Shown here: in pieces, positions 34,922 to 44,058 of the stretch
How the letters are laid out: every line of letters starts with the position of its first letter
How positions within the stretch are numbered: position 1 is the stretch's first letter
Origin: JAVVSR01 sp036654095
GTDB taxonomy: Bacteria > Bacillota > Clostridia > Christensenellales > CAG-917
Assembly: GCA_036654095.1 (NCBI GenBank)
Contig: JAVVSR010000009.1
Location: 1 to 64,000, forward strand
Direction: 5' to 3'
DNA: 64,000 nt
Notes under the pieces: generated by a model
Seen by the model: only the letters and a program-made list of their open reading frames with translations
Database searches by the model: none
Told to the model about the DNA's origin: nothing
Position numbers and translations under genes: made by a program

Positions 34922-36211
34922 ATGAAACTTAATTACGAACCAAAACCGATATACAATGTATCAAAAAGTCAAGAGTTGTTTCAGCGCGCGTTGAAAAGCG
35001 TACCCGCTGGTGTTTATGGACATATTGGCCCTTCAGAGGGTTGTTCAATTCCCGTTAGTTCATATCCTTTATTTATGGATAGAGCGCAAGGCAGTTATTT
35101 TTGGGACGTTGACGGCAACCGCTTTATCGACTATATGTGCGCGTACGGCCCTAACGTTTTAGGCTACAATGACCCCGATGTTGACGCAGCTGTGCTTGCT
35201 CAATTAAAGAAAGGTAACTGTGTTACGCTATCTAGCCCGTTGCTTATCGATTTGGCCGAGGAAATGGTTGACACTATCAATATGGCAGACTGGGCGTTTT
35301 TCGCTAAAAATGGTGGCGACGTTACGATGTTTGCAACTATGATTGCAAGGGCATACACAAATAAAAAGAGGTTAGTATTTACAAAGGGTTTCTATCACGG
35401 CGTTGCTCCTTGGACACAAAAACTTGGATATGCAGGCATTACCGAGGAAGATGTTGCAAACAACCTTTATATTGACTGGGAAGCCCCCGAACAACTTGAA
35501 GCTTTAATTAAAAAATATCCGGGCGAAATTGCAGGGTTTATTTCCACTCCATATTTCCATCCGACATTTGAGGATAACAAAGTTCCTACTCCAGGCTACT
35601 GGCCAAAAATTAGAAAGATTTGCGATGACAACAATATTGTTCTTATTATTGACGACGTTCGTTGCGGATTTAGAATTAGCGAGAAAGGCAGTGATTACGC
35701 TTATGGCATTAAGTCTGACTTGTCGTGTTTTTGTAAGGCTATTGGCAATGGTTACAATGTATCGTGCTTGTGCGGTCAAGAAAAATTTAAAAATGCTACT
35801 ACCGACGTTATGTTTACAGGTAGCTATTGGCTAAGCGCGGCTCCGTTTGCTGGTTCATTGGCTTGTTTAAAGAAAATGAAACGGCTTCACGTTGTTGAGG
35901 AAAATGCAAAGAAAGGTAAAAAACTTACTGACGGCTTAGTTGAAATTGCAAAAGATAATGGATTTGAACTTCGTATCACAGGCGAACCCGCTATGTGGTA
36001 TATGCGCTTAGTTAATGATTTCCCGTCAACAATTCTCCATCAGGAGTGGGTTGCGGAATGCGTTAAACGCGGCGTGTTCTTTACAAGTCATCACAACCAA
36101 TTTATCAACTACTCGTTATCAGACGAGGATATTCAATACACTTGGGAAGTTGCCGACGAGGCCTATAAGGTTGTTCGCAAAGCGCACCCAGAGGCAAACT
36201 ATATTAAATAG
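34922..36211 (+). CDS. Class III aminotransferase, glutamate-1-semialdehyde aminomutase-like
   Basis: 429 residues. N-terminal VPAGVYGHIGPSEG and FWDVDGNRFIDYM are typical of class III PLP enzymes. LIIDDVRCGFR contains the PLP-ring Asp, and FCKAIGNGY contains the Schiff-base Lys. Best resemblance is to the GSA aminomutase subgroup, but the HemL loop residues are not kept and no other haem genes are here, so haem synthesis is unlikely. It probably works on an aminosugar, amino acid or aldehyde. AAGGAGG ribosome site; tightly followed by the transketolase genes. Confidence 0.85.
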   Translation: MKLNYEPKPIYNVSKSQELFQRALKSVPAGVYGHIGPSEGCSIPVSSYPLFMDRAQGSYFWDVDGNRFIDYMCAYGPNVLGYNDPDVDAAVLAQLKKGNCVTLSSPLLIDLAEEMVDTINMADWAFFAKNGGDVTMFATMIARAYTNKKRLVFTKGFYHGVAPWTQKLGYAGITEEDVANNLYIDWEAPEQLEALIKKYPGEIAGFISTPYFHPTFEDNKVPTPGYWPKIRKICDDNNIVLIIDDVRCGFRISEKGSDYAYGIKSDLSCFCKAIGNGYNVSCLCGQEKFKNATTDVMFTGSYWLSAAPFAGSLACLKKMKRLHVVEENAKKGKKLTDGLVEIAKDNGFELRITGEPAMWYMRLVNDFPSTILHQEWVAECVKRGVFFTSHHNQFINYSLSDEDIQYTWEVADEAYKVVRKAHPEANYIK

Positions 36212-36231
36212 ATTTTAAGGAGGATTGACTT

Positions 36232-37101
36232 ATGGCTTTAACAAAACAAGAGTGGATAAGGCTTGAAAACAAAGCGGACGAGCTTCGTAATCTATGTCTT
36301 TACACCACGCACTGCGCAGGAAGCGGCCACGTTGGTGGCAGTATGAGCAGTATTGATTTACTCACAGCACTATATTACAAATATATGAACTTTGACCCGA
36401 AAGATTATTCTAACCCCGATAGGGATAGATGCGTTGTGTCAAAAGGTCATATTGGTATTGCGCTTGCAGGTTTGTTTGCAGACTTAGGGTTGATTGATAA
36501 GGAAGATTTGAAAACTTTTAACCTGACTGGCAGCAAGCTCGGTATGCACTTAGACAGCAACAAAGTTAAAGGGTTAGATTCGTCTACCGGTTCTTTAGGA
36601 CACGGCTCATCGCTTGCCTTAGGCATGACTTTGGCAGGACGTCTTAAAAAGCAAAACTATAAAACTTATTTAATTTTGGGCGATGGCGAGTGTGACGAGG
36701 GTTCTGTTTGGGAAGCGGCTATGGCTACATCTCACTTTAAGGCTACAAATCTTATCACTATTGTTGACCGAAACCACTTTATGATTGATGGTAATACCGA
36801 AGACGTTATGGCGCTTGAGCCGTTTGCTGATAAGTGGACTGCTTTTGGCTTTGATGTTAAAGTTATTGACGGTCACAACTTCAACGCTATTTGTGAAGCT
36901 ATCGAGTATGCGCAAAAAGCTACAACTAAACCCGTTTGTATTATCGCTGACACCATTAAAGGCTTCGGCACAAAACTTACCGCTGGAAATTATAAGTGGC
37001 ATTATGGCGCAATGGACGACGCAAGTTATGAACAGTGCGTTAAAGATTTGGTTGAAACAAAGAAACAGAGAATTGCAAGAGCTGAAAAGGAGGGTCTATA
37101 A
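36232..37101 (+). CDS. Transketolase, N-terminal (ThDP-binding) subunit
   Basis: 289 residues. GHVGGSMSSIDLLTALY and the thiamine-diphosphate motif GDGECDEGSVWEA followed by IVDRNHF (GDG-x-N type) identify the N-terminal half of transketolase. The C-terminal half is a separate gene directly downstream, the split arrangement common in Firmicutes and archaea. Together they move two-carbon ketol units between sugars; the placement next to an aminotransferase hints at a dedicated rather than pentose-phosphate role. GGAGG ribosome site. Confidence 0.93.
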   Translation: MALTKQEWIRLENKADELRNLCLYTTHCAGSGHVGGSMSSIDLLTALYYKYMNFDPKDYSNPDRDRCVVSKGHIGIALAGLFADLGLIDKEDLKTFNLTGSKLGMHLDSNKVKGLDSSTGSLGHGSSLALGMTLAGRLKKQNYKTYLILGDGECDEGSVWEAAMATSHFKATNLITIVDRNHFMIDGNTEDVMALEPFADKWTAFGFDVKVIDGHNFNAICEAIEYAQKATTKPVCIIADTIKGFGTKLTAGNYKWHYGAMDDASYEQCVKDLVETKKQRIARAEKEGL

Positions 37102-37103
37102 TT

Positions 37104-38189
37104 ATGGCAGGTGGATTAGTATATACAGCTGTTGAAAGTACAGCAATGGCAACTGCCGAAATTTACGGCAAAACCCTAGCTAGATTGGGCGCGGAAAATC
37201 CTAACATAGTAGCTCTGACCGCCGACTTAAAGGGTTCAACAAAAATTGGCGAGTTTGGCAATAAGTTCCCTGATAGATTGTTTAACGTTGGTATTGCTGA
37301 ACAAAATATGTATGGAATCGCAGCAGGTATGGCAAAATGTGGGCTAATTCCCTTTGCTTCATCCTTCTCGGTATTTGCATCATTAAGGTCACTTGACCAA
37401 ATTCATACCGATATCTGCTATCAAAATGTCAACGTAAAAATTATTGGCACGCACGGTGGCACATCATTTGGACAAGCTGGCTCAACTCACCACGCTATCG
37501 AAGACTTTGCGGTTGTTCGTGGCTTGGTTAATATGACCCTTATTTGCCCCGCTGACGGTATCGAAACAGGTTTGGCTGTTGAAGCTGCGGCTAAAACACA
37601 AGGCCCGTTCTATATTCGTATCAATCGTGGTTTTGACCAAACGGTTTATGCTGATGACAAGTATGGCTTTGAAGTAGGTAAAGCGGTTTTGCTATCTGAA
37701 GGCAACGATATTACCATTATCGCGTGTGGTTCTTGCGTTTATCAAGCTGTTCAAGCTGCGAAAATTTTAAAGTTTGACCACGGCATCAACGCTCGCGTTC
37801 TCGATATGCATACAATTAAACCTATCGATAGAGAAGCTATTCTCAAAGCAGTCAATGAAACTCGTCGTATTATTACCGCCGAGGACCACACTGTTATTGG
37901 TGGATTAGGTTCTGCTGTTGCTGAAGTTGTTGTTGAAGCAGGCAAGGCATGCGCATTCCGTAAATTAGGTTTACAAGATAAATTTTCAGCAATAGGCCTT
38001 CACGAAGATTTGATGGCTATGCACGAAATCGATGCTGAAGGTATTGTTAAAAATGCACTTGAAGTTATCAAGGCCGAATTTGAAAAAGATGGAGTTAAGG
38101 GCTCGGCTGTCAAGGCTGGCGGTGACGCTAAATCCGCCGCTAACGCAAAACTTGCCCCGCAGGGCGCAAATTGGATAGACGAGGTGTAA
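37104..38189 (+). CDS. Transketolase, C-terminal subunit
   Basis: 361 residues. FNVGIAEQNMYGIAAGMA contains the Glu that activates ThDP, followed by GTHGGTSFGQAGSTHHAIED and the EDHTVIGGLGSAVAEV C-terminal domain. It starts 2 bp after the N-subunit gene. The last 30 residues (Ala/Gly/Lys-rich, ending GANWIDEV) extend beyond most family members and may be a flexible tail. It ends 1 bp before the second SCP2-like gene. Confidence 0.93.
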   Translation: MAGGLVYTAVESTAMATAEIYGKTLARLGAENPNIVALTADLKGSTKIGEFGNKFPDRLFNVGIAEQNMYGIAAGMAKCGLIPFASSFSVFASLRSLDQIHTDICYQNVNVKIIGTHGGTSFGQAGSTHHAIEDFAVVRGLVNMTLICPADGIETGLAVEAAAKTQGPFYIRINRGFDQTVYADDKYGFEVGKAVLLSEGNDITIIACGSCVYQAVQAAKILKFDHGINARVLDMHTIKPIDREAILKAVNETRRIITAEDHTVIGGLGSAVAEVVVEAGKACAFRKLGLQDKFSAIGLHEDLMAMHEIDAEGIVKNALEVIKAEFEKDGVKGSAVKAGGDAKSAANAKLAPQGANWIDEV

Positions 38190-38190
38190 A

Positions 38191-39030
38191 ATGGCAGACG
38201 TTAAAATGACACAAGGTGATAAATATGCGTTACGTATATTTTTCTTCTCAGCGTTGCCCTTGGTCAAAGTTATTGCCGAAAACGACCCGAAATTTGTAAA
38301 AAAGTTTAAAGGCAAAAATTTTGTGTTTCAAGTAAGCGTACTTGACGAGGGTTTTAAAAAGAGTGGAAAATTAGCTACGCATTTTGTTGTCGAGGACGGT
38401 AAGTGGACTACTCACGTTTGTGAAGCCCACGCAAATCCCGACATTGAGCTAGAATTCTCTACCGTGCAAAAGTTTATTCTTTTCTTTACAGGAAAGGGTA
38501 TGCCGTTGCCAAAGTTAAAAGGCGTTTTAAAACATTTCGGAAAATTTGTTGCCATCTTACTCACACTTTTGAGAATGGCAGGCTTGTTACAGGCCACCGA
38601 AGTGCCAACCGACCCTTACGACCAAGAGCTTTTGGTTCAGTTATATTTCTATTTATTAACAACAGGCGTCAGTCAACTGAACAGGGTTGACCATCCTGAT
38701 GTTAAAAACTTTACAGCAGACAGTCCTGACCGTGTTTACGCGTTCGCTGTTACTGGGTTTGACAATCTACAAGCGTGGCTTCGCGTTAGAAAAGGCGAAA
38801 CAGTTTCGGGGAGAGGCGCTTGCAAACGTTGCACTCCTTTCCTATGTATGAGGTTCGACAGCCCTAAGCACGCATTGGAAATTTTAATGAGCAAGGCTGA
38901 AATGATTCCTTATATGACACAGGGCTTTTTGTCTATTGAGGGCGCGCCAGAGTTTGGCGCAGCATTAAGTAACTTGTTGTTCACGGTTGCGTTCTATGCG
39001 CAAGGCACTTATTTAGACCAACAGAAATAA
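38191..39030 (+). CDS. SCP2-like protein, two tandem modules (second in operon)
   Basis: 279 residues, no signal peptide. Module one (about 40-135) has VSVLDEGFKKSG, a strand FVVEDGKW, then PDIELEFSTVQKFILFFTGKG. Module two (about 183-272) has AFAVTGFDNLQAWLRV, PFLCMRFDSPKHALEILMSK, then FLSIEGAPEFGAALSNLLF. The order of strands, 'A-x-x-L-x-x-K/G' turn and Gly-rich strand is SCP2-like, as in the first gene of the operon, though sequence identity between the two is low. A CKRC motif near 211 could bind metal. Likely a lipid- or ligand-binding partner of the aminotransferase-transketolase pathway. Confidence 0.55.
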   Translation: MADVKMTQGDKYALRIFFFSALPLVKVIAENDPKFVKKFKGKNFVFQVSVLDEGFKKSGKLATHFVVEDGKWTTHVCEAHANPDIELEFSTVQKFILFFTGKGMPLPKLKGVLKHFGKFVAILLTLLRMAGLLQATEVPTDPYDQELLVQLYFYLLTTGVSQLNRVDHPDVKNFTADSPDRVYAFAVTGFDNLQAWLRVRKGETVSGRGACKRCTPFLCMRFDSPKHALEILMSKAEMIPYMTQGFLSIEGAPEFGAALSNLLFTVAFYAQGTYLDQQK

Positions 39031-39043
39031 TTTGTAAATGCAT

Positions 39044-39072
39044 TTAAGGGTGGGCAAATTGCCCACCCTTAA
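39044..39072 (+). terminator. Long perfect hairpin at the operon end
   Basis: TTAAGGGTGGGC pairs perfectly with GCCCACCCTTAA around AAATT. The stem is strong but no T-run follows, so it may stabilise the 3' end instead of terminating by itself. Confidence 0.6.
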
Positions 39073-39212
39073 TGTAATACAAAGATAATATTTTTACGCT
39101 TTGTTAAAAAGATGAAGTGTATTTGTAGTTTTGTTGATTTGTTAAAATTAATTGTTGATTATAATATTAAGGTTTTTAAAATACAAATTAATTTTTTGTA
39201 AAATGAGGTAAA

Positions 39213-39860
39213 ATGGATGATTTAGCTAGAACCCTAATTATTGTAGGGCTTTTTGTTGTTATGTGCATAATTTATTTTTTGTACAGCCGTTTTAAAAAAC
39301 CGCTTAGCGACATTGAAATCATAAAAGGTAATAATCTTGTAAAAGAAAAAAAGTATGATGCCGCCGTTGTCCGCTATGAAAAAGCAATTAAACTAGGAAA
39401 ATATAAAAAGTCGTCAAAAATGACGGCGCTTAATAATATATGTTTTTGTTATATCGAACAGGAGTTGTTTGACAAGGCGGAAATTTCCGCTAGGGAATGT
39501 ATGTCGTTGAGTTCGACAGACAGTATGTCAAGGTTGCTTTATGGCAAAATACTTTACAGCACAAAAAGATATGATTTGGCCGTTAAACATTATAATGAAT
39601 TTATTGAAAAGTGGCCAAAAAATGCAAGCGCATATTCTATGCAGGCATTATGCTATGCGAGGTTGGGGCTTGCCACTGAAGCAAATATATCGGTAAATGA
39701 AGCAATAAAAAATAAATATGATGGCGCTATCGAATTGCGGAAAGAAGTGAAAAAGATACTTAAAGAAAGTAAAAGTCACATAGAAATGCACGGGTTGGCG
39801 AAAGACGACAATAAAACAACCGATGAGCTTATTATTGATTTTGATAAAGATAACGACTAA
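39213..39860 (+). CDS. Membrane-anchored TPR protein
   Basis: 215 residues. One N-terminal helix (about 6-25) is followed by at least three tetratricopeptide repeats, for example GNNLVKEKKYDAAVVRYEKA, ALNNICFCYIEQELFDKAE and ALCYARLGLATEANISV. The C-terminus is acidic. Orientation places the repeats in the cytosol, as the helix is followed by Arg/Lys residues. TPR domains scaffold protein complexes; the partner is unknown. GAGG sits close to the ATG. Confidence 0.75.
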   Translation: MDDLARTLIIVGLFVVMCIIYFLYSRFKKPLSDIEIIKGNNLVKEKKYDAAVVRYEKAIKLGKYKKSSKMTALNNICFCYIEQELFDKAEISARECMSLSSTDSMSRLLYGKILYSTKRYDLAVKHYNEFIEKWPKNASAYSMQALCYARLGLATEANISVNEAIKNKYDGAIELRKEVKKILKESKSHIEMHGLAKDDNKTTDELIIDFDKDND

Positions 39861-40117
39861 AAATGTATATTGATAAGGGCTAACTATGCCGACAGGTGAT
39901 TTGGAAAATATAACGCAAATAAAATAATAGCGTAAAATGAATTAAATATTGAAAACCCTAATAAAAGATAAGTTTTTATTAAAATCTACCTAACAAAACA
40001 CAACCATTAATAGGCGGATACAATAGCTAAAATAAACTTCACTTTTATACAAAAATTTGAAAGTAAAAGATATAGGCAATGCAATTAAATAGTATAGTAT
40101 ATAAGGTAAATACGAAT

Positions 40118-41062
40118 ATGAAATTAATAATTTTAGATGGTCGAACCGTAGTTGGCAACGATTTAAATTGGGATTGTTTTGCAGGTCTTGGCGATATTTC
40201 GGTGTATGACCGAACCCCTCGCGAAGAAACAATCGCTAGAATTGGCGACGCAGAAGCAATTTTTATTAATAAAGTTATTATTGACAAAGAAATCTTAAAC
40301 GCGTGTCCGCGCCTAAAATATATTGGTCTTTTTGCTACCGGGTACAATGTTGTAGACATAGCTGCTGCAAGGGAGCGCGGGATAGTTGTCACAAATGTTC
40401 CGTCGTATTCTACCGATAGCGTAGCTCAAATGACATTTGCTATGATACTTGAAACGGCTTGCAACGTGTCGCTACACAGCCAATCGGTGCATAATGGAGA
40501 GTGGCAGTATTCCCCCGATTTTTGTTTTTGGAAAGTTCCGCTAGTGGAGCTTGCGGGGAAAACACTTGGAATAGTGGGGTTTGGAAGTATCGGACGTCAG
40601 GTGGCAAACATAGCGCGCGCGTTTAAAATGAACGTTCTTTTTGCAACAAGAACACAAAAAAATGAATCGGTGAGTTTAAAATATTTACTTGAAAATTCGG
40701 ACTATGTTTCGTTGCATTGTCCATTAAATAATGAAAACAAAGGTATGATAAACAAGTCGACGTTGGCCTTAATGAAACCAAGCGCGTACCTTATAAATAC
40801 GGCGCGTGGTGGCTTGGTAAACGAGGCGGATTTGGCTGACGCATTAAACAACAATATTATTGCGGGCGCGTGTTTAGACGTAGTTAGTTCGGAGCCGATA
40901 TCTGCCACAAACCCTGTTTTAAGCGCTAAAAACTGTATATTAACGCCACATATTGCTTGGGCGCCTAAAGAAACGCGTATGCGTTTATTAAACGTAGTTG
41001 TTGATAATTTTATTAAATGGCGCGAAGGAAAGTCGCAAAATGACGTTACAAAAAAGGTTTAA
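40118..41062 (+). CDS. D-2-hydroxyacid dehydrogenase (NAD-dependent)
   Basis: 314 residues. The Rossmann motif GIVGFGSIGRQVANIA lies near residue 150, followed by the family signatures LHCPLNNENKGMI, LMKPSAYLINTARGGLVNE and the catalytic His in NCILTPHIAWAP. It resembles glycerate/hydroxypyruvate reductases and other 2-ketoacid reductases. ATG 40118 (MKLIILDG) has AAGGT 10 nt upstream; a frame starting 39 nt earlier is unsupported. Single gene; substrate unknown, though reduction of a sugar-derived ketoacid is plausible. Confidence 0.9.
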   Translation: MKLIILDGRTVVGNDLNWDCFAGLGDISVYDRTPREETIARIGDAEAIFINKVIIDKEILNACPRLKYIGLFATGYNVVDIAAARERGIVVTNVPSYSTDSVAQMTFAMILETACNVSLHSQSVHNGEWQYSPDFCFWKVPLVELAGKTLGIVGFGSIGRQVANIARAFKMNVLFATRTQKNESVSLKYLLENSDYVSLHCPLNNENKGMINKSTLALMKPSAYLINTARGGLVNEADLADALNNNIIAGACLDVVSSEPISATNPVLSAKNCILTPHIAWAPKETRMRLLNVVVDNFIKWREGKSQNDVTKKV

Positions 41063-41241
41063 ATTTTATATTTTTTTAACATAGTGTATTAATTTAAAAC
41101 TTTTATTTGTATGTTATTCGAGTGTTTTTAGCTTTAAATTTTCAGATTATATATTATTTCAAATTATATAAAAAACTTGTCTATTTTAGTAGATTAGTGA
41201 AATTTACAAAGCGCAATAATAAAATTAGTTTTACATAATAT

Positions 41242-41688
41242 TTAATTTTGTTTTTTGGTTAGTTTGGCATATTCAGTTTCAATTATTTTAAAATCTTCAG
41301 GCGAAAGAGTTTTCTTTAAATTATCGATATAATTTAAAACTAATTTTATTATTGTTGCAGGGTTCATTGCAATCAACTCATCTATGCTATAACTTGTACC
41401 TTGGCTTCCCAGGGCGTGCTGAACTATTATAATTTTTTTTAATTTGACGGTTGAAATATTATATTGTTCGCTTTGTCTTGCCAAACGTCTTTCAGACAGA
41501 TGAGATACAACGCTTTCTTTGGCTATGAACTTTTCATAAAATTCAATATGATTGTCGGGGAAAAGGCTATATATATCAAATTCCGCGGCATTCGTAATTG
41601 CTTGTTGTTTGACAAAAATATTAGTTGCGCAGGTTAAGAATAGCGCAATCGCTAATAAGCAAAATGTTTTTTGAATAATTTTTTTCAT
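41242..41688 (-). CDS. Small secreted protein of unknown function
   Basis: 148 residues. MKKIIQKTFCLLAIALFLTC is a plausible signal peptide, with possible cleavage after TNAA near residue 35. The remainder is helical and charged with no recognised motif. It may be exported and act at the cell surface. Single gene facing the divergent membrane-protein gene. Confidence 0.55.
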   Translation of the reverse strand: MKKIIQKTFCLLAIALFLTCATNIFVKQQAITNAAEFDIYSLFPDNHIEFYEKFIAKESVVSHLSERRLARQSEQYNISTVKLKKIIIVQHALGSQGTSYSIDELIAMNPATIIKLVLNYIDNLKKTLSPEDFKIIETEYAKLTKKQN

Positions 41689-41823
41689 AAGCTATAATTC
41701 CCTTAAAACTTATGTTGTGAATTATTTTAAAAAATATGCAATATTTAATATTCGGGGTTTATCAAAAATAAGTTGCGCATAAAAGTTTTTTTAGTAAAAA
41801 CAAGTAAAAATTTAGTATTTTGT

Positions 41824-41851
41824 TTGAGGATTAATTATTCTGTGTTATGAT
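41824..41851 (+). promoter_or_regulatory. Possible promoter for the polytopic membrane protein gene
   Basis: TTGAGG 41824-41829 and TATGAT 41846-41851 with a 16-bp spacer. It implies a leader of about 185 nt in which I see nothing else. Confidence 0.35.
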
Positions 41852-42041
41852 TATATTGATATGTATTGAAACTAAACTAATTATTATAAAATGACAAAAA
41901 GCTTTTAATATTGTTTTCGATAGCAATGTGGATTTTTAATTGCCGTACTATGTATGCGGTTATATTATATCTTGTTTAAATAAATACCATGCAATGAAAA
42001 CTTCAAGCTTTAATAATAAATTATTTAACGGGAGAGTAGCT

Positions 42042-43163
42042 ATGACAAATATCGTTGAACCTAAAAACAAAAAAACGCTGTATTGGTATTTCGGCGCAGT
42101 TATGGTATTAGGGATTATTGCGCTTATAGTTACTTCAACAGTTGGAAACATTAAATCGGCAAGGATTGTGAATATGCTTTGTTTGGTGCTTACGCCGATT
42201 GTGTTTTTTGGTGGGTATGTTGATTTTAGAAACTATAAACCGCTGAGCAAAAAGCAAGAGCAGTCTTATATTGTAATTGGGATATTGTCATTGACGATGT
42301 CACTTATTCATTATAATGTTGAAAATAATTGTTTTTTACAAAATATTGTAATTAAAGGATACTACAATCCTATTTTATCAATTTTTGCGGCTTTAACTAT
42401 TTCAATAGGATTTAACGCAACGGTGCTAGTCGCATTAAATCGTAATGACGAAAAAAAGAAATCAAAACTTTTTTTTGCTATTGCCATATCGTCAATAATA
42501 ACAAATTTTTTGTTTACAATTTTCAATTATGGTACTGATATTTTGTTACTTAATGGAGTTATGAGCGTGTTTGGTTCAACAGGATTTGTTGTAGATATAG
42601 GAATGACAGTTCTTGTTGTGAGCGTACTTTTTATTTATATTATATTTTTAGGTCGCGCGCGAAAAGAAAACAAGCTAGGTATAGTGGCGCAACAGGACTC
42701 TATGTTTCAACCAAAAATAACACGATTAGTAATAGTCGGGTTGATATTATTGGTTTTAAACATTTTAATTTTGGCATTACTTGAGTCTATTAATACAAAA
42801 GATGACGTAAAAAGATATGTAATATATTTATTGTCGCAAATTGTTGAAATTACAACAACAGGCGGTTTAATTATAGTTGGGCTTATGACTTGCCAAAAGG
42901 GGCGTAAAAACAAAAAGTTTAAAAATGTATACGCGCAAATAGGCGTATCGGCAATTATATTTGCTGTTACAAATTTAGTTATGGATTATTTTCCGATTAT
43001 TTTATTTTTCAACCCCGAATCTGACGCGCAAGCAACAATGATATTTGAAGTTTTTAGGTCAAGTGTAAAAACATTAAGTTTATTAGTATTTACCATATTT
43101 TTGTATTTGAATGGCCGCGCGGCAAGGCAAAATAAGGCAGGGCGCGACGAAAACTTGTGTTAA
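42042..43163 (+). CDS. Polytopic membrane protein of unknown function
   Basis: 373 residues with about ten hydrophobic helices separated by short charged loops (for example NRNDEKKKSK and RARKENKLG). The start ATG 42042 was chosen for GGGAGAG about 6 nt upstream; an upstream frame of 34 residues has no SD. No transporter motif was recognised. It ends in a strong terminator. Confidence 0.6.
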   Translation: MTNIVEPKNKKTLYWYFGAVMVLGIIALIVTSTVGNIKSARIVNMLCLVLTPIVFFGGYVDFRNYKPLSKKQEQSYIVIGILSLTMSLIHYNVENNCFLQNIVIKGYYNPILSIFAALTISIGFNATVLVALNRNDEKKKSKLFFAIAISSIITNFLFTIFNYGTDILLLNGVMSVFGSTGFVVDIGMTVLVVSVLFIYIIFLGRARKENKLGIVAQQDSMFQPKITRLVIVGLILLVLNILILALLESINTKDDVKRYVIYLLSQIVEITTTGGLIIVGLMTCQKGRKNKKFKNVYAQIGVSAIIFAVTNLVMDYFPIILFFNPESDAQATMIFEVFRSSVKTLSLLVFTIFLYLNGRAARQNKAGRDENLC

Positions 43164-43198
43164 GAAAGATTAAAATAATTATAGTTAATGATAAAATC

Positions 43199-43232
43199 AA
43201 AGGCCTGTGATAACTCACAGGCCTTTAGTTTT
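43199..43232 (+). terminator. Intrinsic terminator
   Basis: AAAGGCCTGTGA (43199-43210) pairs perfectly with TCACAGGCCTTT (43215-43226) around TAAC, then AGTTTT. Confidence 0.8.
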
Positions 43233-43406
43233 AATTGTAATTACAATGTGATTAAAAGTTTATCAAAAAAACAACACAACACAGGAAAGGCCATCTTATG
43301 ACAAGCGAACATAAGTAATCGCTTAAACAATATTCGTCTAGGCCACGGCAAGTGTAATGCAAACAAAGCCTCAAAATATGATTTTAAAATAATATTTAAT
43401 TAAAAA

Positions 43407-44051
43407 TTACTTATTAAATGTTTTTTTAAACAACTTAATTGAAAGTTCAGGCGAATACTTTTCGGCTTTCATTTTTTCAACTGTTTTTTGTTCGACATAA
43501 GTTTTGCTGCCATCTTCCATTGCTCGACAAGCCTCAAAGGCATCTTCTAAAGTCGCCCCACAAGCAAACATTCCGTGGTTAGCCAAAAAACAAGCATTGC
43601 GACCCTTCATTGCCTCAATAGTGTTGGCTGTCAGCTTTTTTGTGCCAGCCAAACCATACTTAGCGCATTTGGCCTCGCCACCAACATATTTTTTCATTTT
43701 ATCGCTAACGACAGGCAGGTCTAAATGCGCGCTAGCCATAATAGCGCATTGAGTTGGGTGTGAGTGTAAAATAACATTTATTTCAGGTCTGTCACGCAAA
43801 ATTGCAGCGTGAATTTTGCGTTCGCTAGTTGGTTTTTTCGGCCCTGTCCATTCAAGGGTGTTGATGTCAACGATAGGCAAATCTTCGGGTTTAAGCGACA
43901 GGTAGTCAAGCCCCGATGGAGTAACTATCATATGAGTATCGTCAAGGCGAATTGAGATATTGCCCCAAGTGCCTTGTACAAGGTTTTCCTCAAGCATTTT
44001 AACGCCAGCATCTTTAATTTGTTGTCTTATTTCAATTTCAGAAAATTTCAT
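43407..44051 (-). CDS. Class II aldolase/adducin family protein (FucA-like)
   Basis: 214 residues. GTWGNISIRL, TPSGLDY, the catalytic Glu region TSERKIH, the zinc pair HSHP and the third ligand in ANHGMFACG match L-fuculose- and L-ribulose-phosphate aldolases/epimerases. It would cleave a ketose phosphate to DHAP and an aldehyde, or epimerise a pentulose phosphate. ATG 44051 has GAGG 6 nt upstream. Last gene of the TetR cluster, 7 bp after the paralogous gene. Confidence 0.9.
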   Translation of the reverse strand: MKFSEIEIRQQIKDAGVKMLEENLVQGTWGNISIRLDDTHMIVTPSGLDYLSLKPEDLPIVDINTLEWTGPKKPTSERKIHAAILRDRPEINVILHSHPTQCAIMASAHLDLPVVSDKMKKYVGGEAKCAKYGLAGTKKLTANTIEAMKGRNACFLANHGMFACGATLEDAFEACRAMEDGSKTYVEQKTVEKMKAEKYSPELSIKLFKKTFNK

Positions 44052-44058
44052 ATTAACC

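Noticed and set aside
34922..36211. HemL for haem synthesis
   Set aside because: No other hem gene is near, and the neighbours are transketolase and SCP2-like genes.
36232..38189. Sulfo-transketolase (SqwGH) of sulfoquinovose breakdown
   Set aside because: The split form fits, but no sulfoquinovosidase, isomerase or sulfolactaldehyde reductase is nearby, and split transketolases are common in Firmicutes.
43255..43390. Possible RNA or terminator structure after the aldolase cluster
   Set aside because: Several short inverted repeats (AAGCGA/TCGCTT, CTTATG/CATAAG) overlap and compete, with no clear T-run or promoter.
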